DNA from: Amyloporia xantha
Lineage: Eukaryota; Basidiomycota; Agaricomycetes; Polyporales; Adustoporiaceae
Assembly (NCBI GenBank): GCA_036971615.1
Contig: JAYKKR010000003.1
Location: 1,116,001 to 1,180,000, forward strand
Length of the DNA stretch: 64,000 nt
Reading direction: 5' to 3'
In this document: positions 48,710 through 59,130 of the stretch, piece after piece
Position numbering within the stretch: position 1 is the stretch's first letter
Layout of the letters: each line of letters starts with the position of its first letter
Program-made: the position numbers and the translations under genes
The notes under the pieces: model-generated
What the model saw: only the letters and a program-made list of their open reading frames with translations
What the model was told of the DNA's origin: nothing
Databases searched by the model: none

Positions 48710-49532
48710 ATGTCCACTAGTGTCCGTCGTGAGCGTGTCCTACCTGCAATCACGTTTCCTTCCGTCGATCAACCTGGCACCAAACGAGAGTTATCCTTTC
48801 CGTTCCTACCAAGTCTCGGCAGAATGACACGAGCGGTGAAAAAATTGTCACCTGCCTCTCGCTAGCTGTATTGATGTTCTATGTATCCAGGACCTTTTTT
48901 GGGCGGCCAAGAGCGAGCCGTTTCCGACTCTGCCTCTAGCTCTCGTCCCAAATCGATACTCCTCCTTGAGGCCTCCGCTGATGCATTACGGCTGGGAAGT
49001 GAACGTCGAATTCCTTCTTGATCTCGCCGATAAAATGGGCTGCCTCGTTTACGACGAAACCGAGGGCAAAGATGCCGATGACAAGTATTTTCAAAAATGT
49101 TTCTCGACCCGCGGCACCGATCTCAATAGCGACACCGATTCCACCAGCGGCGATGACGATGGCAATGAAAAGGAACACGACGATGTTGACAAGAAGAAGC
49201 ATGACAACACCGACAAGACACATGACGATGCCGGCAATAAGGCGCACGACGATGTTCCCAAGTCGACGGGTATACACATATATGAGTCCATCGGGGATGT
49301 GGTACAGGTCATTACTCATCAATTAGGCATCCACTTCCCTCGAAAGATACGCATCGTTTTTGCTCTCAAGCATGGGCGAGAAGCGATAATATCGCTTTAC
49401 ACCAACTACGATATTCGAGGCAAGGTCCTACCCGAGGAAGACATTAGGAGACTTGCCGACCGGCTATGTATATCAGAGAAGCCGAAGTGATACCTCGACG
49501 ATGAGCAGTGGACGTGGACCCGGCGCAGCTAA
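48710..49532 (+). pseudogene. Tandem-array protein, subfamily A, copy 3 (late nonsense mutation)
   Basis: Exon 1 48710-48835, intron 48836-48890 (GTGAAA...TCCAG), exon 2 48891-49532. The middle is expanded and very acidic, with repeated HDD and NTDK-like steps (HDDVDKKKHDNTDKTHDDAG). TGA at 49488-49490 replaces the TGG codon of EPKWYLDD, and the frame then runs on to TAA 49530-49532 with QWTWTRRS intact. The loss would remove only the last 14 residues, including the conserved Trp-rich end, so the 241-residue product might persist. I call it a pseudogene because the end is otherwise invariant. Confidence 0.7.
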
Positions 49533-50121
49533 TTTGTGGTGTAGCGCGCAGCCATCAGTCCATTTCTTTTGTTCGTGGAATGTATCCTAATTCTGCTCGT
49601 GGACACATTGCATTTTAGACAACCTGACACGATGTTGCTTCTGTTTATTTTGTTGCTGTGATTTTTATTCTCTCATTCACTGCTTTTCATCTCTATGCAT
49701 CGTCATTGTATCGAATTCCTAGTCTCCAATGGATATCCTTATTTTCGTTGCTCAAGTGGCCTTGTCGGAGTGATGTATCACTGATTCTGCCAATTGGTCT
49801 ACAATACTGGTGAGCGCGTGATAGTACACGTACTCTCTGGTTGCGTCCAGAATGCTTTCCACATGGAGGGACTCAAAACCTCCGCGCGTTGCTTCTTGTA
49901 CCACTATGTTGGGCTACTAGAGTAGCTCAGCTTCCGTCGGAACGTCCGTGAAGCTTCAGTTCCCGATGCTTCATTACCGCCAGGAGGTAGACGTGAGATT
50001 TCTCGAAAATTGCGTTCTCCTTAGCATAGTTAGCGGCACCGGGTCTTTCTTAGTGAATTTACCAATAATTAGCATAGCGATGACTTCGTTACAGACAATA
50101 ACAGAGTGACAATGACGCTAG
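49533..50121. pseudogene. Spacer with relic of an eighth array copy (about 49940-50025)
   Basis: The first part repeats the A-unit spacer. Near 49966-50005 the plus strand reads MLHYRQEVDVRFLENC, which aligns with MHYGWEVNVEFLLDLA at the start of exon 2 of copy 3. No other part of the gene follows, so this looks like a truncated relic at the junction where the A repeat gives way to the B repeat. Confidence 0.5.
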
Positions 50122-50800
50122 ATGACTATGAAGATCAGAAGGAGTACGATGAATGAATCTACGTATCCTCTTCATTCCACGCCATGCTCATGGAGACGAG
50201 AAAATGACTTTATCCCGCGTACAAAGATGATGTGCCGGTCGCCGTCGCTTGAACAATTCTGGAGATACAATCTAGGGTGCGCTGTCTCAAAATCTCTGAA
50301 GCAGTAGAAGAAATCAAAACGGGGGGAATCACGCTTACACTCTGCACATCATGTTCTGTAGGAATGAAGATCAAGGGTTAGGCCGTTCCAGATCACGGAA
50401 ACAAGGACAAAAAATGAACAAATCCTTGTTCTTCCTTGAGGTTAGCGCACTTTGGAGATGGATCTACATCTTCGCCTGATTCAAGTTCTAAGTTCACACA
50501 AATTTAGCGCACAGACAAATAGTTCGTGCAAATTACGTTCGCGCTTATAAGTCATGAATATGCAATTTTAGGAGGTGAGCCCTGATGGAGGTTATATGGT
50601 CGTCTAGGAATACAGTAAATCGCGAATTTATCCTGTTTACCTGTGACTGAGGAAACGTAGCATGAAATGTCTCGGAGAATGGGCACGGAATGATTCGGGA
50701 GCGAGTCTCCTTTGAATACGTATACTGCAACACGCTGCACATTGGACATCACATCGTACATGCGTTGATGTAGCAGAACTTGATTGCATCCACGTTCTGG
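50122..50800 (-). pseudogene. Degenerate copy of the PD-(D/E)XK-like gene
   Basis: The minus strand encodes pieces matching the gene at 53303-54616: FTVFLDDHITSIRAHLLKLH corresponds to its FTVCLDDHMSFINILLKELY, in scrambled frames. The plus-strand sequence near 50275-50480 is a diverged duplicate of 54015-54190 (for example CTCTGAAGCAGT...GAAGAA). Most of the nuclease-like exon is missing. It lies divergently upstream of array copy 4, as the intact gene lies upstream of copy 5. Confidence 0.65.
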
Positions 50801-51342
50801 GGCACAGAGTATCGATTATGAGTCAAATATGCATGCCACAACCACGAAAGAAAGATTGTTGCATTACGGCTCACGAGTTAGAGATTGGATGAGAGTTTCG
50901 ATTGGCACGGTCCGCCAGACGCATGATTTGTAAAGCGAGTATAGTATTAGATGCCATTGTCGACGAATCCGCAGTAGAGCCATGAGTCAGACGTCCCGAT
51001 CCGAAGAGGATGGGAAGGGAATTGACCTAATTCAGGCAACATGTGTCGTATTAAGAACAGACGCTACATACCACGACTCATTTTGACTCACCTTGACCAC
51101 ACATCAGTCATTCTAGTAGAAAAGGCGCTTTCGTCATGGCCTGGCCAGCCTAAGGCTCTGATAGGGGCGAAAAGGATGAGAGAAAGATCGAACCACAATG
51201 ACTTCCAAAACAGGTCTACTGTAACATGATTGTGGCGGCATTTCACGCGGTGGCGTCGAATATCATTCCCTCAGGCTCTCCCCTTGTCGCGATACTGTTG
51301 CACATCTTCCTATAATTGTCAGATATTTCCCATAAAACGCCT
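50801..51342. repeat. Duplicated divergent upstream region
   Basis: A block at about 50980-51230 (GAGTCAGAC, GATGGGAAGGGAATTGACCT, TCAGTCATTCTAGTAGAAAA) recurs at about 54745-54905 and 55115-55360. It lies between the starts of the divergent gene pair and so probably includes their promoters. Confidence 0.65.
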
Positions 51343-52038
51343 ATGATTCTATTACCATCTGTTGATCCTCCTGAGACAGACTCGACCGCCGACCTTCCGT
51401 TTATTCCGCTTCGAGAGAATCGCACTTCTGAGGTGAGAATTCAATTTACTATGTACACGTAGTACTGTGCAGGAGGCTGTAACAAGAGTACTACCTCTCC
51501 TTCCATATAGGACCTTAGACGTATTCTTCATTCAAAGCCTTTCGCCCGTCTTCCTCGCTCTCTTATACCGGATCCCGCCGTGGTACTACAGCCTCCCCTG
51601 TTGCATTACGGCTGGTATGTGCCTCTCGAACTGCTTCTCCGCCATGCGGACGAACGCGATCTCAACTGCGTGACAGTCAGTCAGCGTGAGAGTATGGGCA
51701 TTAGTGAGGAGGATTGGGTCGAAGAGTATGATGAAGATGACAAAGCTCAGGATGAATTCGTACCCAGAATCGACGAGCCACAGACCGCCGAGAATGCTCT
51801 CAGAGACATTGCGAGAGAGGAGCAGTGTCATTTCTGCAAGGACATTCTGCAAATCACTGTTCCTTTGCAAAAACCCGTGAAGCATATCGTTTCACTCTAT
51901 ACTAATTATGACCTCAAACACGCTCCCTCCGAAAACGACATCAAGAAACTGCAGAAACGGCTTGGTATCGAAGGAGAGCCGAGATGGTTTTTCAATCACA
52001 CACAGTGGTCGTGGAACTGGGCGGGGCGTTACTGGTAG
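51343..52038 (+). CDS. Tandem-array protein, subfamily B, copy 4
   Basis: Exon 1 51343-51432 (LPSVDPPETDSTADLPFIPL), intron 51433-51510 (GTGAGA...TATAG), exon 2 51511-52038. Predicted 205 residues. Exon 2: SKPFARLPRSLIPDP, PPLLHYGWYVPLELLLRHAD, LNCVTVSQRESMGISEEDWV, an acidic stretch, then HIVSLYTNYDLKHAPSENDI, KKLQKRLGIEGEPRWFFNHT and QWSWNWAGRYW. The blocks align with subfamily A, but the C-terminal core is distinct (KKLQKRLGIEGEPRW against RRLADRLxISExPKW). No known domain; uncharacterised. The start is the first ATG and is shared with copy 5. Confidence 0.8.
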
Positions 52039-53302
52039 TGCTGTTTGTTCCCTCCTTTGTATGGGATGGTATGTGGTCCTGCTCTTTGGTCGCGGCATTT
52101 ACAAAGATCTACGTGCAGGATCCTTCCCGCGTTTTGCGGCCCCTTGTTCACGATACCCTTTCTTGCTTTATCGGTGCTCTCGTTATGTCTAACTCTGCCC
52201 ATTGCTGTGTGACAATGCTCTGAATATTGCGGCTCGTTTACGACTGTATTCGAATACGTCCTTTCGGGCTCCTCATTTGAGGACCAGTAATAATCAGCGA
52301 TTGGAGCCATTATTTTTGTGGCCGCGGGACCGGTCGGAGAGTGCACGATATTATGCCAGACCGGCGTACTTGTCACTGTGAAGTTCGGTCGGTATTGTGG
52401 ACCCTGGGGAAGTTGTCTGCAGGCATCAACACAGACGAAATGCAGACGCAGCACAGACGCAGCACAGACACTATGCAAACGCAGCGGAAGAGAGGCATCG
52501 TAAACCTTCCTCAGGTAAGATGGCGAAAAGTGGCCGCAGATTTTGTTGTACACAAAAACATCGAAGTGAGAGCCGACAGGATACATATCCCCTGTATTTC
52601 AGCCTTTGCGCCGGACGGGCGACAAGGCTACGGTCCATGTTAAAGAATGACGTACCTCATGACTGCCAGTGTTGCCCGTCAAGGTGACACTAACCACAGA
52701 CCCAGGCACTAGCAGCCGAAACGCCATCAACATAGTGAGGAAATTACTTTGCAAGGATATATGAGGAGAAATGATAAACCAGAAATGTTAGGATGGCCAG
52801 GCTAGAGCGGCGAGCGAGAGAGAGGAGTCCTACAGCCTGCAGCTGGCAGTGTCTTTGGACGTCTCAGGCGGCCAGTCTCCTGTGAGCAGAGTAGATACTT
52901 CCTTCAATCTTTCGCCGGCGAAGGATATCCGTATCCGAGTCTGACCCAGAGGCATCCTTAGGTGTGCATTGGCGTCCGCGAGCGGCAATAAATTTCCTAT
53001 ACCCCCTGACAATATTAATATCAGTACTCGTTCAGCGTCGTGAAGCCTTTTCGGTGGGCGAACGTAGAAGGATCGATTTATACTAAACTTGAACGACGAC
53101 AGTGACAACCGGAACGAATATAGTAAACACTATGCAGGGCATCCTACGCAGGCAAAGGCATGAATTCCCGTCGTCTCTTCTAGAATCTACCGCTAGGGCA
53201 CTCTTCCCAATGAATGCCAAATTATTCACTCCTATCCCCCTCTTCTTCGTCGTCGTTATCACAGTCGTCGTCCTTCTTCCTCTCGTTGTCTCTCCCCTAT
53301 GC
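52039..53302. other. Intergenic, partly shared with the spacers after copies 5 and 6
   Basis: The segment at about 52180-52215 (CTCGTTATGTCTAA, TGTGTGACAATGCTCTGA) recurs near 56350 and 57615, so it belongs to the B unit. A small direct repeat (GACGCAGCACA) lies near 52443-52463. A minus-strand frame at 52830-53108 (INRSFYVRPPKRLHDAERVL) looks protein-like but is unidentified. Confidence 0.5.
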
Positions 53303-54616
53303 TTATTGGGACTCCTCTGACTCCACATCCGACTTCTCATCCGACTCCACCTCCGACTTCTCTGACCCCGCCTCCTCCTCCTCCGATTGCACCTCCGACT
53401 TCTCTGACCCCACCTGCTCCTCCTCCGATTGCACCTCCGACTCCCCTGATCCATCTGTCGGCACGCTGCTCCCTGCGTCGGCACTATTGCTAGAGATGCT
53501 GTTCGATGGATGATCAGCATCAGCGCCTTGAGAAAATGCTATCGATTGATCATGAGTCGAATTGCGGGCTGTCGGGAAACCTTTGGATTTCTTGTAAGCC
53601 GTCCAAGATGTTTTGAACCGCTGACTATAGTCGGTCTGTCTTTCGTTGAGAAGATGATAATAGGATGGGTTTCGCGGAGTTCCCGAGCTCATCGCAATCT
53701 CCTCGAACGAAATCTCAAAATGTTCGTCATATTTGGGAGTCTTGCTACGAATGAATTTGTATGTCTTGAAGAATAGCCCGACAAAACACATGACGTCGAG
53801 TTGGTTCTCCTCTGGATTATCGGCGAACCCAAACTGCACCTGTTCGAGGATTTGCCGTTGGGCGTCCCTGAACGCCCCTTCCATGAATGCGTCCTGTGCT
53901 TCCTTCGGGGTTACGCCATGCGTATAAAGCGCCGGAAACGGCTTTATCTCGCATATGAACATGATGCGCCGTTCACCCTCGGATGAAGTGATTCTAGCGA
54001 TGAAATCCGGAGTGCGCAGTCCCACGGTCTCTGAAGCAGTGGAAGAACTTGAAATGGGGGCATCACACCCTGCGCTCTGCAACTTCTGTTCTGCAAGAAT
54101 AGAGACCAAAGGTTACGGTTAGGCAATTCCACAAAACGGAAGCGAGAACAGAGAACTAACGAACCCCTGTTCTTGCTTGAACTTAGCGTCGCTTGGGGGT
54201 GGATCGATATGTTCGCCTGATCCAAGGTCGTGCGGACGCTATTGAAATTGAACGCATAGTCAAATAATTCGTACAGATTACTTTCCCGCCTATAAATGTA
54301 TAATTCCTTGAGGAGGATATTGATAAAGGACATGTGGTCGTCGAGGCATACGGTGAATTGCGTTGGCCAGTTTGTCTGCGCCTGGGGAGACATGGCACAA
54401 GCTGTCGCCGAGAATGAGTGCTGAATGACCAGAGCGGGACTCCTTTTGATATTTATACCGCGCAACATATTGTACATCACGCCACGCAAGCGCTGATACA
54501 GCGGAACTTGATCTAAGTCGCGTTTTGGGGCACAAGTATCGACTAGGAATTCAGTGTATACTGCCAAAATTACAGAGCAATAACTGCTTGAATTGGGCTC
54601 AGTGCTTCGTTTCAAG
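53303..54616 (-). CDS. PD-(D/E)XK-like nuclease-fold protein with acidic C-terminal repeats
   Basis: Exon 1 (about 54616-54161) has LYQRLRGVMYNMLRGINI and FTVCLDDHMSFINILLKELY. A 70-nt intron (54160-54091, GTTAGT...TTGCAG) leads to exon 2: EQKLQSAGCDAPISSSS, LRTPDFIARITS, then 15 residues later MFICEIKPFP. PD...(D/E)xK is the core of the restriction-endonuclease-like fold, and this spacing fits it; many agaricomycete proteins of unknown role share the PDF...EIKP layout. After KTYKFIRSKTPKYDEHFEIS and TDYSQRFKTSWTAYKKSKGF the tail is an acidic repeat of SEVQSEEE units to TAA 53303-53305. The exon junction is out of phase by one base at a GGGG run. The true start is not certain. It is transcribed divergently from array copy 5. 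Nuclease activity is an inference. Confidence 0.6.
53310..53455. repeat. Coding minisatellite, about 42-45 bp unit
   Basis: On the plus strand the unit GACTTCTCTGACCCC followed by CCTCCTCCTCCGATTGCACC recurs about two and a half times; on the minus strand it encodes the repeated SEVQSEEE(x)GSEK segment of the nuclease-like gene. Confidence 0.8.
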
Positions 54617-55494
54617 ATGTTTCATCGACAAGCGTCGGAGAAAAAAAATAAGAATTTTCGGCGGCACGGTCCACCGGACGCATTAGTTCCCTTCTGTGAA
54701 AAGTAGCTGCAGTACTAGATGCCATTAGCAACGAATCTGCAGTGAGAAATGAGTCAGACTGTCCAGATTCGAAGAGCATGGGAAGGGAATTGGCCTATTT
54801 TATGCGACATGAGTCGTATTGAAAACAGAAGCGGCACCACGAGTCACCTCGGCCAAGGTGAGCCGTGAATCAGTCATTCTAGTAGGAAACGCACCTACTT
54901 GATCGTAATCACGTTTAAAGGCACAGAATATCAGCTGGGGATTGAAAATGTGCCATAAATACAAAAGAATAACCCTTGATCTGGACTCACTAGTCGGTGA
55001 TTCCTTTGGGACACCCCCCAATCAAGAAACTTCGAAGATGAAATTTCCGATTGTTTCCCTTTCTCGCACAGTGAGCGCAGTATTAGATGCCATTCGCAAC
55101 GAAACTGCAGTAACAACATGAGTCAAACTGTCCTGATTTGAAGAGTATGAGAAGAGAGTTGACCTAATTCAAGGGATATGAGTCGTGTTGAAAACGGAGA
55201 CCACACATCACGAGTTACCTTGGCTCTTCCTAGCCATACATCGGTCATTCTAGTAGAAAACGTGCTTTCGACGAGGCCTGACTGATCTGAGAATCCGATA
55301 GGGGCAGATAGGATGGAAGACAGTGACTTCTCTAAATAAAATAAATCTTAACACTGACTCTGTGGCGACGTTTCACGTGATATTGGTTGAGGTCGTATAT
55401 CACTCGTCGTTCTAAGGCTTTCTAAGGTCGTTGCAGTTCCCTAACTTGCTGCAGTACTCCTGTGCACCTTCGTCCATCTTCCCATTACACGCCT
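54617..55494. repeat. Divergent intergenic region with internal tandem duplication
   Basis: Two diverged copies of the upstream block seen at 50980-51230 lie here, about 54745-54905 and 55115-55360 (shared: GATTTGAAGAG-like start, GGGAAGGGAATTG, CATTCTAGTAG). The region separates the minus-strand nuclease-like gene from plus-strand copy 5 and probably holds both promoters. Confidence 0.65.
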
Positions 55495-56186
55495 ATGATT
55501 GTATTACCATCTGTCGATCCTCCTGGCACTGAATCGACAGCCGATATTCCGCTTATTCCGATTCGAGAGGAGCGCACCGATGAGGTAAATATCATATTTA
55601 CTGCGTCACAGTAGTATCATGCAGGACGCTAGAATGCGATTGTTCACCTCCCACACAGGACATACAACGGGTCCTCGACTCGAAGCCTTTTGCCCGTCTT
55701 CCCCGTTCTTTTATTCCGAATCCCGCTGTAGCACTGCAACCTCCCGTGTTGCACTACGGCTGGGATGCACCTGAAGCTCTACTTCTCAAGCATGCGAAAG
55801 AACGCGGTCTCAACTGCATGATAGTCAGTCAGCGTGAGATCTTGGGTTATAGTAAGGAGGAATGGCTTGAAGAATATGGCGAAGACGAAGAGGAAGGCGA
55901 TGGATTCATACCTTACGTCGACGTGCCTAATACCGCCGAGAGGGCTCTCACAGACATTGCTCGGCAAGAACAGTGTCGTTTCTACAAAGACACACTGCAG
56001 TTCACTATACCTTTACGGTTACCTGCGGCTTACATCGTTTCACTTTATACTAACTATGACCTCGAACACGCCCCCTCCGAAGAAGATATCAAGAAACTGC
56101 AGAAACGGCTTGGTATCGAAGGAGAGCCGAGGTGGTATTTCAACCACACGCAGTGGACATGGAACTGGACGGGGCGTTACTGGTAG
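55495..56186 (+). CDS. Tandem-array protein, subfamily B, copy 5
   Basis: Exon 1 55495-55584 (LPSVDPPGTESTADIPLIPI), intron 55585-55658 (GTAAAT...ACACAG), exon 2 55659-56186; 205 residues predicted. Conserved: SKPFARLPRSFIPNP, PPVLHYGWDAPEALLLKHAK, LNCMIVSQREILGYSKEEWL, IVSLYTNYDLEHAPSEEDIK, KLQKRLGIEGEPRWYFNHTQ, WTWNWTGRYW. Start and splice sites match copy 4 exactly in phase. No stop or frameshift is seen. Function unknown. Confidence 0.8.
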
Positions 56187-56736
56187 TGTTCTTCGTTCCC
56201 TTGTTTGCGTGGTATGTGGTCACTGCTCTTTGATCATGCCGCGGCATTTACAAAGACCTACGTGCAGGATCCTCCCCGTGTTTCGTGACATCTTGTTCTT
56301 GTTTTGCCCTGCTCGGAGTACTAGAATCCTTTACGCTTTACCTCTGCTCTCGTTATGTCTAATCGTGCCCGTTGCTGTGTAACAATGCTTTTAGTGTTGC
56401 AGTTCATGCCCGACCACATTAGACTGCGTCCTTTCGGGATGTGTGTTGTGAGGGCCAGTGATGAATGAGCAGTGATATGAGCCATTCTACTTTTCGCCGC
56501 GGGACCAGTCGCAGAGTGCACGGTATGCCAAATTGGCGTACTTACCGGCCACTGTGGAACCCGGCCAGCACTGTAGACCTGTTCCACAAAACGAAGTTTA
56601 ATTAGATCGCCACAAGCCAATCGTATACAGTGCGAGTCGGAACTTGCGATGATTCGCTTTTGGGGATGCTCACCTTTGGCAGCCCCAAGGTCTCCCGTGA
56701 TCCCTTAATTGTCGCGATACTGTTGTATACTTTCAT
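56187..56736. other. Spacer of the B unit
   Basis: Contains the shared downstream block (near 56340-56410), also found after copies 4 and 6. No recognised gene. Confidence 0.55.
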
Positions 56737-57446
56737 ATGTCCTCCCATTTCACGTCTACGATTCTATTACCATCTGTTGATCCTCCTGGAACGGATTCAA
56801 CCGCCGACCTTCCGTTCATACCGCTGCGAGAGGAGCGCACTGATGAGGTGAGAACTCAATTTCCAACGAAGTACTGTGCAAGAGATTGTAACAAGAGTAC
56901 TCCCCTTCTTCCATATAGGACACTACACATGCTCTTCACTCAGAGCCTTTCGCCCGTCTTCCCCGGTCTCTTATACCGGACCCCGCTGCGTCATTACAAC
57001 CTCCCGTGTTGCATTACGGCTGGTATGCACCGCTCGAGCTGCTTCTCCGCCATGCGGACGAACGCGGTCTCAATTGCATGACAGTCAGTCAGCGTGAGAG
57101 TATGGGTATTAGTGAGGAGGATTGGGTCGAAGAATATGATGAAGATGACGAAGCCGAGGACGAATTCGTGCCTGACATCAACGTGGCGAGGACTGCCAAT
57201 AATGCTATCAGAGACATTGCTAGAGAGGAGCAGTGTCATTTCTACAACGGTATTCTGCAGATCACTATCCCTTTGCAGAAACCCGTGAAGCATATCGTTT
57301 CACTCTATACTAACTACGACCTCAGACACGCTCCATCTGAAGAAGACATCAAGAAACTGCAGAAACGGCTTGGTATCGAAGGGGAGCCGAGATGGTTTTT
57401 CAACCACACTCAGTGGACGTGGAACTGGGCGGGGCGTTACTGGTAA
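56737..57446 (+). CDS. Tandem-array protein, subfamily B, copy 6 (shifted start)
   Basis: Exon 1 56737-56847, intron 56848-56918 (GTGAGA...TATAG), exon 2 56919-57446; 212 residues. The ATG used by copies 4 and 5 is ACG here (at 56758-56760, before ILLPSVDPPG), but an in-frame ATG 21 bp upstream (SSHFTST leader) can replace it. The rest is intact and close to copy 4: SEPFARLPRSLIPDP, LNCMTVSQRESMGISEEDWV, KHIVSLYTNYDLRHAPSEED, KKLQKRLGIEGEPRWFFNHT, QWTWNWAGRYW. Function unknown. Confidence 0.75.
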
Positions 57447-58054
57447 TGCTCTTCGTTTTCTTGTTTGTCTGGTAAGCAGCCACTGCTCTTTGATTATGTT
57501 GCTGCATTTACAAATACTACCGCGCACAGTGTCATTCCCGCATTTCGCGAAACGCTGCCAGTTCATGTTTCGCGTTTCCCGGAGTACTAGAACCCCTTAT
57601 TGTTTTATCGCTCTCGTTATGTCTGACTATACCCGTTGCTGTGTAACAACAGTGCTCTGAGTGTCGCGGTTCATGCACGACTATAGTAGACCGCGTCCTT
57701 TCAGGATCCGTATTCGAGGACCAGTGACCATAAGCAGTGATATGAGCCATTCTATACATGGCTGTGGGACTACTTGTAGGGTGCTCGGCATGACAAACCA
57801 GTTTACTTGTCACCACGAAATCGCTATATACAGTGGGCTTTTGGTCCGGGGATGCTCAACACCTGCTCCCAGAATAGCGGCTCATTGAACTGGCGACCAC
57901 AATGGCTCACGTGCCGCATGTTTACTTCACACTCGTATGTTCAACTCGGCAATTGCAACGTCAACCTTCACGCTCTTGAACCCTAAGAACGCTTCAACTT
58001 AATATTGAGCGTCGAACCACGGTGACCAATAGTGTATTTTTTGCTGCGAAGCCT
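57447..58054. other. Spacer between B copy 6 and A copy 7
   Basis: The first part repeats the B-unit spacer (near 57600-57670); the remainder is unique in the window. No gene recognised. Confidence 0.5.
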
Positions 58055-58780
58055 ATGATTGCTATATCTCCGACAGTTCTTGGTTCTGTCGACCCTCCTG
58101 GTGTTAACCAGGACTTGTTTTTTCCCTTCAACCTGCTCACTCGAACACGGGCGGTGCGGTGCTTTACAACCGCTCTTATGTGACCGAGCTGATATTTCCT
58201 TACTCAGGCCACGAGGGGTGCATTCGAGAATGAATCTTTCCAGACTCTACCTCGAATACTCATTCCAAATCCCTATAACACGTTAAAGCCGCCGGTGATG
58301 CATTACGGCTGGGAAGCGAACTTCGATTCACTTCTTTCTCTCGCGGAGGAACTCAATTGTATTGTCTCAGAAGACGATGATATGAAGAGATCTTCTAGCG
58401 ACAGTGAAGATTCGTTTGACGCTGAGTTAAAGAAAACATACGAGGAAGAGAGAGCCAAAGAAGAGGCCGATTTTGCTGCAACGGGCATAAACCCTAGGTG
58501 GATCGGCGTGCGCATATTTTCCTCCATGTGGGACGTAGTTGAACTCGTCGCCGAGCAATTGGGCCTACACTTTCCTTGCGGGATGTTACGCATCGTCGGC
58601 GCATTCAAGAATGGGCAGGACACGATCATCTCTCTTTACACCAACTACGATCTTCGCGCCAAGATTCCACCCGAGGAAGACATTAGGAGACTTGCCGATC
58701 GGCTGGGCATATCAGAGGAGCCGAAATGGTACTTGGACGATATGCAGTTTACGTGGAATACATACGGTCGTCAATGGTGA
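58055..58780 (+). CDS. Tandem-array protein, subfamily A, copy 7 (apparently intact)
   Basis: Exon 1 58055-58153 (LGSVDPPGVNQD, FFPFN), intron 58154-58207 (GTGCGG...CTCAG), exon 2 58208-58780; 223 residues. Exon 2 has NESFQTLPRILIPNP, PPVMHYGWEANFDSLLSLAE, an acidic and Lys-rich middle (DAELKKTYEEERAKEE), DTIISLYTNYDLRAKIPPEE, DIRRLADRLGISEEPKWYLD and MQFTWNTYGRQW. The C-terminal core is that of subfamily A, while exon 1 (VDPPG) and the GRQW end resemble subfamily B, so it may be close to the ancestral form or recombinant. Function unknown. Confidence 0.8.
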
Positions 58781-59130
58781 AGCGTGCAGCTGTCGGTCCA
58801 TCTACTCTATCCCTGAAACGTCTTTGAGTTCGTTCTTGGACGGTGCGGATTCGGGACGGCTATATCGCTTCAACCTCTCACCTTTCTCGTGTTGTCGCCG
58901 CAGTCACCTTTGCTCCCAGGTACCGTCATTCTTCACCACCATTGCATCGTCTTTGCATCAGTATATGTGCCGTCTCTAATCATTCCCCATGTATACATTC
59001 CACAAGTAGGCTTATCAAAGCAATATACAGTACAAGTACCCTCTCAAGCCGCGTGGTTTTTCATCGCGGCGTAGTTCGCAATTAGAATGATGTCCAACGA
59101 AATCTTCGTTAGCACTTCCTAAAAGCTGAA
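58781..59130. other. Intergenic, nothing recognised
   Basis: Short frames only between the array and the retrotransposon LTR. Confidence 0.5.

Noticed and set aside
52029..52586. 185-codon minus-strand frame after array copy 4
   Set aside because: It overlaps the shared spacer in antisense; the matching spacers after copies 5 and 6 do not keep the frame.
53083..53520. Arg-rich minus-strand frame (RRCNRRRSRWGQRSRR)
   Set aside because: It is the shifted-frame reading of the acidic minisatellite in the PD-(D/E)XK-like gene.
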